This document shows, one piece after another, positions 9,478 to 19,500 of a stretch of 64,000 bases of DNA. The translations under genes were made by a program, and so were the position numbers. The stretch's first letter is position 1. Every line of letters begins with the position of its first letter. Origin of the DNA: Pichia kudriavzevii. Its lineage: Eukaryota > Ascomycota > Pichiomycetes > Pichiales > Pichiaceae. The notes under the pieces were generated by a model. The model had not been told where the DNA came from and searched no databases. It was given only the letters and a program-made list of their open reading frames with translations. The stretch spans positions 255,501 through 319,500 of the forward strand of contig NC_042506.1 of NCBI RefSeq assembly GCF_003054445.1. Reading direction: 5' to 3'.

Positions 9478-10586
9478 TGTCTGTATATGTCGGTACCTTT
9501 GCCGTGTCTTCTTTTCGTTATCTTCTTTGTATAACGACCTTCTTCATCACATGCAATCAACTCCTTCACGAAATAAAAAAAATTAAAAAATTAAAAAAAA
9601 AATTCAACTTTACCTTAATTCCCCAAACGCACTCTCATCTTAATAATTGTTTCGCGGATTATGTGAAGAAGAGGAAATGAGATGGGAGTTCAAGAAACAC
9701 AGTCAACTTTAAAGGAGGTAAACACTGAGCCTTTTGAAGAAAGATATAACTTGTACTATATCCATTTCCTGTAGAATCTGTCAAGCATTAGAAGAGCGTC
9801 TTGCTTTGTTATTTAGGTTCCCTCTGGAATTTGTTTTGTTTTAGCCAAATAGCTAGATCAAACTTACAGTTTCCCCCAACAATAAAGGAAACTGATAAGT
9901 TCTAATTGGGTGAAGTCACAAATAATCTTGTCAAACCCCCAAAACTGATCAGAATTGATGCATTCAGTTGAGAAACAGCTTAAGCAATCACCAATAGCAA
10001 ATGTCTAATGGTGATATTGCCATTGTGATAGTTGCAGGGAGTGTCTCTTGGAGCTATAAAAAAAAAGAAAAAAAAAAGAAACCTCCCAAAGCTAAAAATA
10101 TTTTCTTTTGCTTTGCTTTGTCCGAGAAGATGGATTTATGTTTCAAGAAGTTGCATCAATTGGCGTTTGCAAAATCAAAGGAGTCTCCCGTATTGTTCTT
10201 TGGATACGCCTACATGAAAAAAAAAAGTTAAAGATTTCTGGTAAAGTAGTAAATAACTCTTGCGTATATACGACATCATGGCCAGGGTAGGTATCTGAAC
10301 TAATAGCGTATACATACATCACGAGAAATATAAACTTCAGTTCACTCTTTTTCCCCTCCATTCTATGACTGACGGTCCGTTTACAGATGGGGCTCTAAAT
10401 GAAAATTGCCTCATGTTGTCCCAATCGGGAAAATAATATGCACCTAGAATTTCGGTTCCGAAAAGAAACAACTTCCATAGGCGGCCGTCCCGCATTAGAG
10501 TCCTAAAGCTAATCTTAGTGGGGCTAACCGCCCTGCATAGAGTCTGTTCTCTTCCTGCCCAACTTTAAACAACTATACATGGTCAC
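9478..10586. other. Divergent intergenic region, no supported gene
   Basis: About 1.1 kb between the methylene-THF dehydrogenase start and the first MFS gene. It holds A-rich tracts (9570-9600, 10058-10082, 10217-10228) and several short ORFs of 60-84 codons. These are low in complexity (Lys runs) and overlap one another in different frames, so I call none of them a gene. A TTCCGAAA motif at 10456-10463 recurs upstream of the second MFS gene. Confidence 0.6.
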
Positions 10587-12251
10587 ATGAAGGTGTGGAC
10601 ATCGTTACCATTTGTGAGAGATCCCATGCAAGGTATTACTTCCGCAGAAAACGGCAAGTGTGGGCTTGGGCGAGAATGCGAACTTGAGCAGGATGGTGAT
10701 TGTAATTACGACTATGACTACGACGATGAAGACACCAAAGAAACCAAACAAGCAGATAACAATGGAGATTTAGTTAGAGAATCTCTAAAGAATCAGCCAG
10801 GGGATAACTGGGAACTTGAAAAATACCGTTCTATAGATGAAGATGATCATACCATATTGACGCATCGTGAACGTGTTGTCATGGCGTTGACCTTATCACT
10901 CATTGGTCTTTGTTCGGCTATGTCTATGCCTATCTATTGGACGGCCCTTACAGAACTAGAGCGTGAGTTCCATACCACTGAAAGCAAAATCAATTACACT
11001 GTGACTGCATACCTCTGTTTCCAAGCGGTTGCACCTGTTTTCGTCTCTTCATTCTCTGATATCTGGGGCAGGCGACCAGTCATTCTTGTTTGTATAACGG
11101 CGGGTCTTTGCACCAATGTTGGGTTGGCTGTTTCTAGGACCTACTGGTTGATTGTCTTTCTCCGTTGTGTTTTGGCATCTTCTTTGGCACCGTTAGTAAG
11201 TATAACAGCTGCTTCAGTTGGTGACTTCACGACCAGGAGAAACAGGGGCAGTTTGACTGGATTGACAACAGGTTTCACATTAATAGGACAAGGTATAGCT
11301 CCTTTCTTAGGTGCCGTTATGGACACCGCTTGGGGGTGGCCTGCAATTTTCTGGTTCTCCGCCGCCTTTAATGGTACAATACTGTTGCTATCGTTTGTCT
11401 TGGTTCCTGAAACGCATCGTGGTTATGTCGGGAATTTGGGCATCAAACCCAAGTCTTTCATCCATTACAGTCCCTATCTCTTGTATTTGGGGAGCAGATT
11501 GGAACCTTATGATGAAAATAAAGTAGCTAAAAGAAATCACAAGTATCAACCTTGGAAGCCGTTGATGTTGTCCTATAAACCCGATATTTTGTCTATCTTG
11601 CTGCCATGTTCTATTCTATTTGCTTTATGGACTATATCTCAAACCACATTATCTGTTCATTTCAGTAAGGTTTATCATATGCGCGTTATCATCATTGGAG
11701 TCTGCTTCTTTGCACCTGGTATGGCCTCTATTTTTGGAACTGTGATCTCGGGAAGAGTTTTGGATTATCTTTATCGGAAAAGGAAAGCTGTATACGATGC
11801 AACATACAAAGATTTGGCACCTCAAGACAGATCACCGTTTAATATAGTCAAAGTCAGACTGCTGACTATTCCTTTTGCCGGGTTGTTTGCTGCGATGGCT
11901 TCAATTGTTTTTGGGTGGTGTATGGATAAACACACCAACATAGCGCCAATTTTAATCATGAGTTTTCTCATCACTTTTTTTGTTATGTTCCCACTAAATA
12001 CTGCTGTTACTGTCTTGATTGACATGTATCCTCAAATTGCAGGTGGTGCAACAGCTTTAAACAACCTGTTCCGTTGTGGTATGAGTGCTATCTTTGTTTC
12101 ATGTCTAAATATGATGGAAGATAAAATGACAGTCGGCGGCACCTACACCTTTATGGCTGCAATTTCACTACTATTTCTTACGGTAGTTTTGAGGTTAATC
12201 ATTGGAAATGAGGATACAATTACCAAACCTAAAAATTTATCTGAAGATTAG
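10587..12251 (+). CDS. MFS drug:H+ antiporter-like transporter, copy A
   Basis: Major facilitator, DHA1-like (12 helices), probably plasma membrane. An acidic N-terminal tail of about 85 residues precedes the first helix. The loop motif between helices 2 and 3 reads SDIWGRRP, and the motif-C-like stretch GFTLIGQGIAPFLGAV is in helix 5. A central cytosolic loop separates the two six-helix halves. The length, 554 aa, suits the family (Qdr/Aqr1/Dtr1 group). The substrate cannot be read from sequence; export of weak acids, drugs or polyamines is typical of relatives. It forms a direct tandem with the next gene, with two near-identical DNA blocks. Confidence 0.85.
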   Translation: MKVWTSLPFVRDPMQGITSAENGKCGLGRECELEQDGDCNYDYDYDDEDTKETKQADNNGDLVRESLKNQPGDNWELEKYRSIDEDDHTILTHRERVVMALTLSLIGLCSAMSMPIYWTALTELEREFHTTESKINYTVTAYLCFQAVAPVFVSSFSDIWGRRPVILVCITAGLCTNVGLAVSRTYWLIVFLRCVLASSLAPLVSITAASVGDFTTRRNRGSLTGLTTGFTLIGQGIAPFLGAVMDTAWGWPAIFWFSAAFNGTILLLSFVLVPETHRGYVGNLGIKPKSFIHYSPYLLYLGSRLEPYDENKVAKRNHKYQPWKPLMLSYKPDILSILLPCSILFALWTISQTTLSVHFSKVYHMRVIIIGVCFFAPGMASIFGTVISGRVLDYLYRKRKAVYDATYKDLAPQDRSPFNIVKVRLLTIPFAGLFAAMASIVFGWCMDKHTNIAPILIMSFLITFFVMFPLNTAVTVLIDMYPQIAGGATALNNLFRCGMSAIFVSCLNMMEDKMTVGGTYTFMAAISLLFLTVVLRLIIGNEDTITKPKNLSED

Positions 12252-12801
12252 TGTCATTCAACCAGATCTTTTTTTTTTTTTTGTCAAATTACCTTAACTT
12301 GTTAACTAGCCACATATCGATTGGAGAGAAGAGGGGAGGAGGCAGAGTTCAGAATCATCATATTTATTCTACCGACTTCAACTATTTGAGAACGTGGGTC
12401 CTTCAAACTTGAGAAAACAGAAACATCTCTTAAACGATATATAGCTTTGAGATGGACCTAATTACCTTCTTCCAGTGGATGCTCTAAGAAAAGATAACGA
12501 CTTCAGGGTTACAGCGTGGCTAAAAATCGACCCTAGATTATTTTTAAATTATTCCGAGATGTCACATTATACCAGTTTCCCAGATAGTTTAGAGAAATTC
12601 CGGAAATTTTTTCGCACTTATCCGATGGGTGGGCTACGGAAGTATTTTTTCCGAAACAATTATTAAGATCATCCCATCAGAAAAGGGCCCTTTAGATATA
12701 CATATATTTATATTGAAGTACACCCACTTGTGATAAAACATCGGGTACTATGAGGCTTGCTTAATCCTTCCATTACCTTTTCCCAACGACAATGGAAAAT
12801 C
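12252..12801. other. Intergenic region between the two MFS copies
   Basis: 550 bases. It begins with a T-run (12267-12282) that may serve 3'-end formation of copy A. Further down lie CGG-type sequences: TTCCGGAA near 12598-12605 and TTCCGAAA at 12649-12656, the latter also present upstream of copy A. An ORF at 12475-12666 starts with a non-ATG codon and has no recognisable similarity, so it is not called. Two uORFs sit just before the copy B start. Confidence 0.5.
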
Positions 12802-14424
12802 ATGTCTATCTCATCTTTTGATCAAAGCACGCTAACTACTCTATCATCTGATGACAATCATAATGTGGCACCACCACAACAATTCAATACTCTACGTGCA
12901 CCAAAAACACACCCTATATACGATGAAGATGTCACCGACGATAATTCGTTGGTTGAAAAATATGAGTCAGATGAAGACCTTGATGACTTGCAGAAATATA
13001 TCTCTATAAAGGAAGATGAGCGCACAATACTGACACACCGTGAGCGGACCGTCATGGCATTGACATTATCAGTAATTGGTCTATGCTCGGCTATGTCTAT
13101 GCCTATCTATTGGACGGCCCTTACAGAACTAGAGCGTGAGTTCCATACCACTGAAAGCAAAATCAATTACACTGTGACTGCGTACCTCTGTTTCCAAGCG
13201 GTTGCACCTGTTTTCGTCTCTTCATTCTCTGATATCTGGGGCAGACGCCCTGTGATGATGGGCTGCCTTATTGGAGGTATTTGCACTAATGTTGGAATAG
13301 CTGTTTCTAGAACCTACTGGTTGATTGTGTTTCTCCGTTGTGTTTTGGCGTCTTTTTTGGCACCATTGGTGAGTATAACGACAGCATCCGTTGGTGACTT
13401 CACAACCAGGAGGAACAGGGGCAGTTTGACTAGTCTGACAGCAGGTTTCACGTTGATTGGACAAGGATTTGCACCATTTATTGGTGCCGTTATGGATACT
13501 GCTTGGGGTTGGCCTGCAATTTTCTGGTTCTCTGCTGCATTCAATGGTTTAATCTTACTAATTCTATTTTTCTTGGCCCCCGAAACACATCGTGGTTATG
13601 TTGGGGATTTAAGTGTCAGACCTAAGCATTTCATTCATAGAAGCCCATACTTGATCTATTTAGGTGATAGAATAAAACCATATGATAAAAGTAAAGTTGA
13701 AAAAAGAATCCATAAGTACCAACCATGGAAACCGTTGATGTTGACCTATAAGTTCAATATTTTGTCTATTTTAGTTCCATGCTCTATTTTATTTGCTCTG
13801 TGGACTATATCACAAACTACACTATCTGTTCACTTAAGTAAAGATTACCACAAATCTGTGATTATCATAGGTCTTTGTTTTTTTGCCCCAGGGTTTGCAT
13901 GCATTTTGGGAACACTTACAGAAGGTAAGATTCTTGACTATTTATACAAAACAAAAAAAGCTGTTCACGACGAGACTTATAAAGACGTCCATCCAAAGAA
14001 GAAACCACCATTTAACATTCTTAAAGTTAGACTACTGACCATTCCTTTTGCTGGCTTATTTATTGCGATAGCTTCAATTGTTTTTGGATGGTGTATGGAC
14101 AAGCACACCAGTATTGCACCAATTTTAGTCATGAGTTTTCTCATCACGTTTTTTGCAATGTTTCCTTTAAACATTGCTGCTACAGTTTTAGTTGATATGT
14201 ACCCACAATTTTCGGGTGGTGCAACAGCTTTAAACAACCTTTTTCGTTGTGGTATGAGTGCTATCTTTGTTTCATGTCTAAACATGATGGAAGATAAAAT
14301 GACAGTCGGCGGCACCTACACCTTTATGGCTGCAATTTCATTACTTTTCATTTTCTTAATCTTGAACTTGATCCATAGGAGTGAAAAAATATCGGCCAAT
14401 GCCGCCCTTAGTTCAAAAGTTTAG
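12802..14424 (+). CDS. MFS drug:H+ antiporter-like transporter, copy B
   Basis: Paralog of the gene ending at 12251, with the same 12-helix plan, the SDIWGRRP loop motif and GFTLIGQGFAPFIGAV. The acidic N-terminal tail differs from copy A, as does the C-terminus. The frame extends 15 codons upstream only through a TTG; ATG 12802 gives 540 aa. A 9-codon ORF from ATG 12792 overlaps this start in another frame and could lower translation. The DNA blocks at 13088-13244 and 14215-14340 are nearly identical to copy A while the flanks have diverged. That pattern points to gene conversion after an older duplication. Substrate unknown. Confidence 0.85.
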   Translation: MSISSFDQSTLTTLSSDDNHNVAPPQQFNTLRAPKTHPIYDEDVTDDNSLVEKYESDEDLDDLQKYISIKEDERTILTHRERTVMALTLSVIGLCSAMSMPIYWTALTELEREFHTTESKINYTVTAYLCFQAVAPVFVSSFSDIWGRRPVMMGCLIGGICTNVGIAVSRTYWLIVFLRCVLASFLAPLVSITTASVGDFTTRRNRGSLTSLTAGFTLIGQGFAPFIGAVMDTAWGWPAIFWFSAAFNGLILLILFFLAPETHRGYVGDLSVRPKHFIHRSPYLIYLGDRIKPYDKSKVEKRIHKYQPWKPLMLTYKFNILSILVPCSILFALWTISQTTLSVHLSKDYHKSVIIIGLCFFAPGFACILGTLTEGKILDYLYKTKKAVHDETYKDVHPKKKPPFNILKVRLLTIPFAGLFIAIASIVFGWCMDKHTSIAPILVMSFLITFFAMFPLNIAATVLVDMYPQFSGGATALNNLFRCGMSAIFVSCLNMMEDKMTVGGTYTFMAAISLLFIFLILNLIHRSEKISANAALSSKV

Positions 14425-14689
14425 TTGTATATGCCTAATCACCCTCAAGCATTATATACATTTATAGATCTTTTCTACGCTTTGAAAACATAGCTTTGCT
14501 TTTTTTGGCCTCTCGTGTTGATTGTTTACATGATATTTGTGTTTGAATTCCAAATTCCCTCAATGGGAATTCATTTTAGCAAGGGCGAGAAATACTGAAC
14601 TTAAAATGCTGCTTCAACAGGTTTGTTAACTTTACCCGCCTGAATTTTCATCCTCTTCCCTCATTTATTTCACTTTATCCATATTAGGA

Positions 14690-16201
14690 ATGTCTCTGTT
14701 ACGTTTCCTGAGTATTTTTGTTGGCTTGTTTGCAGTGTTATTATCAACATTTAAATTTGGCTCTTTTATGGATACTTCAACGACAATCAACGAGTCTACA
14801 CGTTTGCAAAATTATTACGTAGAGAAGCAGCTCTCCTATTTGCACGATAACATGAATAATATAAACATGAATACACAGGATACTCTAGATCTAGACGGAA
14901 AAGGTCTAGAAAGAAGTGATGAAGTCTTTAGACTACTGACATTTAACACCTGGGGCTTAAAATATGTTTCAAAGTTTAGGAGAGAAAGATTAACAGCAAT
15001 TGCAGAACGGTTAGCGGGACTCAAAAATAACGAGTTCCCCAGTTACAATAGTGATGGGGATAATGATGACTATGATATTGTTGCACTACAAGAAATTTGG
15101 ACAAAGGAGGATTGGGATTACATAGATCGAATCTGTGCATCTAAATTCCCATTTCGTAGGTGGTTTTCATCAGGTATATTATCAGGGCCCGGTTTAGCAA
15201 TATTATCCAAATATCCTATAAAGAAAACATCATTATATAGATTTCCAGTTAATGGTCGACCTTCTGCTTTTTTTAGAGGCGACTGGTATGTTGGAAAAAG
15301 TGTGGCAGTAACGATTTTGAAGTTGAACAACGGCTCCACTATTGCCTTGTTGAACTCGCACATGCATGCGCCATATGCAAAGTCCGGAGATGCAGCCTAT
15401 GAAACCCATAGGGCATGCCAAGCATGGGAAATTGCCAATATAGTAAATGATCTTAAAAGTGCTGGACATGCAGTTATTTTAGTTGGAGATCTAAATTCTA
15501 GACCTGGATCTATACCTTATGAAATATTGCAAAAAGAAGCGGGATTGGCTGATAGTTGGGAGGTTATAAATGGAGAAACAGATCTAGAATTGGTTAAGGC
15601 AATGCAACCATGGGAGCAAATAGTAAGGGCTGCCACTACTTGTGATTCGATTTTGAATACCTGGAGAGCTGATAGAAACCCTGACGAAGCATGCCGTTTG
15701 GACTATGCCTTAATTGATAAGAACCTATTGCATCCGGTTGAAGCTAGTGTCAAATTCACAGAAAAAATTCCAAATGTTGGCTCTTATTCTGATCATTTTG
15801 CCTATTCCGTGAACTTGCGACTGAATAAAGAACCATTGAGTAAAATAACTGCAACTGAGTGTCCCAATAATGGCTTGCTAGGACTGTATCTTAAATTTAG
15901 GAACCTAGTAAACAACTACATTCAAACGACTTTAGAATGGCAAAGACAGTGGAGGTTATGGCATTTCGTCCTCTCTATGTTTATCGCTATAGCCTTCATT
16001 CCAGTAATTATAGTGGTTTCTTATCGTGCACCATGGTCTTCGGTCCTTTTCTACTTTTTTGGATGTATCATCTTCTCTACTGGTCTAGTCAATGGTATGA
16101 TCTCGTTTTTGTTTGGGCGTTATGAGCTTCGAAATCTACGTGAAGTTATCTTTGAAATTGATGACCGTACAAATTTCCTTAAACATGTCATCCAATGCTG
16201 A
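14690..16201 (+). CDS. ISC1: Inositol phosphosphingolipid phospholipase C (neutral sphingomyelinase family)
   Basis: Hydrolyses inositol phosphosphingolipids to ceramide species; the S. cerevisiae enzyme acts at ER and mitochondrial membranes. The endonuclease/exonuclease/phosphatase fold runs from LLTFNTWGLK (about residue 82). Catalytic Glu135 is in LQEIW, followed by the P-loop-like GDWYVGKS ending at Ser204, GDLNSRP, and the Asp368-His369 pair in SDHFAYS. Two hydrophobic helices at about residues 425-445 and 450-475 are the C-terminal membrane anchor of the family. One more hydrophobic stretch lies at residues 3-22. The length is 503 aa against 477 in S. cerevisiae. The ATG is unambiguous. 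Confidence 0.93.
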   Translation: MSLLRFLSIFVGLFAVLLSTFKFGSFMDTSTTINESTRLQNYYVEKQLSYLHDNMNNINMNTQDTLDLDGKGLERSDEVFRLLTFNTWGLKYVSKFRRERLTAIAERLAGLKNNEFPSYNSDGDNDDYDIVALQEIWTKEDWDYIDRICASKFPFRRWFSSGILSGPGLAILSKYPIKKTSLYRFPVNGRPSAFFRGDWYVGKSVAVTILKLNNGSTIALLNSHMHAPYAKSGDAAYETHRACQAWEIANIVNDLKSAGHAVILVGDLNSRPGSIPYEILQKEAGLADSWEVINGETDLELVKAMQPWEQIVRAATTCDSILNTWRADRNPDEACRLDYALIDKNLLHPVEASVKFTEKIPNVGSYSDHFAYSVNLRLNKEPLSKITATECPNNGLLGLYLKFRNLVNNYIQTTLEWQRQWRLWHFVLSMFIAIAFIPVIIVVSYRAPWSSVLFYFFGCIIFSTGLVNGMISFLFGRYELRNLREVIFEIDDRTNFLKHVIQC

Positions 16202-16546
16202 CCTGCTGTCAATCTGTATCTATTGTACCGATATTTATATCCTTAACTCACACTTGTAACAGACTATTTAATCAATGTCCCCCTAAGACTTGAGATCCCT
16301 AATTACATGGTTGTGCATGAGATGAAAGTCTTTCCCAATCTGTGGAATCCCCACATTTTTACGAAAGAGCGCAAGGGGGCTCGGTGGATAAGAGTGAGAA
16401 TATGCACCAAGTTAATTATTGTTGGACTTGCCAGTTTTGTCCTTTTTTGCCCTTAATAAACTTGTTGACAAAGGGTGGTGTTGAAGGCAATCGACAAATA
16501 ACAATTCTGTCTATCATCGATACCACTGTTAGGGGTTTGAACTATA
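16202..16546. other. Intergenic region ISC1-ATG26
   Basis: 345 bases holding the ISC1 3' end and the ATG26 promoter. I see no gene, tRNA or repeat in it. Short ORFs reading into ATG26 in other frames lack similarity. Confidence 0.5.
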
Positions 16547-19500
16547 ATGGAAGAGACAAACATCAGAGCCTCAGGCAAAATGCTGAATAAAGATGAGACC
16601 AAACTGGCGGATAGACTAGCCAAAACTGACTCACAGTTGTACAAAATAAAAAGCCCCATACAATTGCCTATCAAATATGCCCTACCAGCACGTAAACTTT
16701 TTGTTAATGCTATTGATCTGACCAGAGATATCAGTGCTGGTTTTGAAGGAAAAACTAGAAATAGTTCTGGAGATATCCCCCACAGCGAAAAGAAGACCTC
16801 AAAGGCAAAAGACGGAGAATATAATGGAAGTGAGACAAACGTACTAGGGTCTGATGATGAGTACATTGCAGATGATGATTATATTCTCAAAGATTCTTAT
16901 AAAAGCTGGAGCCCTTTGAGAAAGTACAAATCACCATTGGCTGATTTGGGCTTAGGTGATGATGTGAAGAAGGTAGGTGCTTCATCACAGTGGCTTCTTC
17001 GAAAGTCTGTGCATCCTATTAAGACAGCTGGAAAAGTAGTTGTGAAACCTCTTCCAAAACCAAAGGGTAAACTTATTGACGGAAACAAAAGTATCGATGG
17101 CATCTCCAAGAGCTTTGCTGGCTATCTGGCAACTGCTAGTATGTATGCTGGATTTCAAGACATTGAAAATGAAAGCAGAGAAATGGAAACGAATACAACG
17201 GAGCCAGATGGCTCATCTATAGGAAACAGTGAAGCTTCTCCTAGTGTTCAAGGTGGGAACTCAGAAGATGGATGCAGTCAACACCAGTTACTAGACCATG
17301 TCGCCTCTAAAATAAATGAAGTTGTTACCCTTAAGGATAATGATTCGAATATCGATCAATTGGAATCCATTGTTTCGGATGATGGTAGTTCCGTATGTTA
17401 CTCGAAGTCTGACTCCACTATTCCAATACCCACATTTAAAGACGAAACTATAAGGGAGAAAGAACCCGTTAAGCCTCGTCGGAACCTGTCAGTTTTTGAA
17501 CTTTCAGTTGTTAAGAGGGTAACTTATGGTGCAGGCACTGATGGGGATGCAGACTTTCTGGTTAAACGGGCAGAGGCTATCACTGAGAAGCTGAAGAATG
17601 TCTTTGGCATTAATGATAACGAAGAATTTCTGGGCGACTATCCGTGCTGGCTAATGGGAGATGTTTTATTACAAGGTCACCTATATACCACCACTTACAA
17701 TATCTTGTTTTTTGCATTTTTGCCTAAAAAGAGAAAAGATGCTGAAATTAAAAGTGGTGCTCTCTCGATAGCTTCCTTTCATTCTCTAAGACTTCATAGA
17801 AAGTGGGTAATTATCAGAGAGAATACATTTTCCATTTATTCATCTCCAACCGAATTGTACTTTCCAGAGCTAGTTATTGACCTGAGAACCGCTCTGCGAG
17901 CAGAAGTATATGGGAACTCAAAAACTGGAGATCCTTTAACTCCTGTATGGATCAGGATTGTTACCGAAAATAGAACACATTGGTTCCAAGCTGAAAACCA
18001 TGATGTGGCTAGGTCTTGGGTAACTACTTTGAAAAAACAAATATTCTCCTCTAGAAACAAAGGTGACCAGGTTGCCATCAAAATTCCCTTGCAAAATTTA
18101 GTTGATATTGAGTTAACTTCAATAGTAGGTGTAGCAAAGAACTTGAGAATCAAGGTTATTGAAAACAACGAATCTTTTGCTATTGACGATTACTATCTTA
18201 TGTTTTTTTCTGATGGTGAGAGAGCAATTAGAGATATCAAACAAGCCGTTGAGAATGCAGGTGTACAAGTATGCACGGATATTGACCAAGAAACTTTAGA
18301 TTATTCAGATCTTATTAAATCTAAAATGGAATTATTAAAACATTCTGCTTCTGCAGTGGAGTCTACTAACTTCAAACCTAAAAAGAGAAACGGGATATTA
18401 AAAGGCATCAAGTCCGCTTTATTATCTTCAGATGAAGAGAGTGAAGTGGATACTGATACTGACTATGTTGATGATGATGATGCTAATGATGATGATGATG
18501 ACAACAACAACAACAACAACGAAGCATCGATTCTGGAACCAGATTCAAGCGATAACATCACCAAAGTAGAAGGTCTTGGTAAACTATCTAGAAGGTTTAT
18601 ACCTTCGAGGTTCCAAAGTAGGGCTAAATCCAACGACACTAAATCTACTATACATCCGTTGCAAGATGAAAGAATGAATAATGATAGCAAACTAGCTGAA
18701 TGGGGGGATGATGATGAGGTCACAGAAAGAAAATGGTCCCTGAAGTCAATGGTTCAGAATGTCACATCATTTGGACATGGTCTAATTTTTGCAGGACCAC
18801 CCACGCATTATTTAGAAAGTGAATTGGCCCTTGAAGGTGGAGATACGTATTTCCTGAACAACAAAAAATCAAGAGATCAAGCCCAAAAGAGATTTATCAA
18901 AAGGTTTTCTTTAAGTGGTACTGAAAAGTTGGTATCTACTTATCACCTATATTTAATGAAAGGCTTACCAAGTTACGGAAAACTGTATATTGGTACTCAA
19001 AATGTATGCTTTAGATCTACTGTTGTTGGTTCGAATACTGTTATGATCCTTCCTTTTACCGACATTGAAAACATTCATAAGGAAAGTGGATTTAGGTTTG
19101 GTTATTGTGGTTTGGTTATTGTTATCAGAGGGCATGAAGAACTGTTTTTTGAATTTTCAGCTAATGAGTATAGGGATGACTGTGAACTTCAATTACTAAA
19201 ACAGCTTGACATATTTAAAAACTATTCAAGTGGGACTGGATCTCCCGATTGCAGTTTTGAGTCAGAGAATTCTTGTATCAGCTCTGCAAAGCTTAAAATG
19301 TTCGAGAATAAGTTGAATGAAGGAATGGGTGTCAGTGTGCCAATTATTATTGAGGATCACCCAATTGACAAGTTACAATTGAAATCGATGAAAGTCTATA
19401 GATTTACGTTGTTGACTATTGGTTCAAGAGGTGACGTTCAACCGTATATTGCTTTAGGGAAATCTTTATTAGAGGAAGGCCATAAGGTCAAGATTGTTAC

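Noticed and set aside
10001-10231. 76-codon Lys-rich ORF before the first MFS gene
   Set aside because: Its composition is due to A-runs; overlapping ORFs in other frames look equally plausible.
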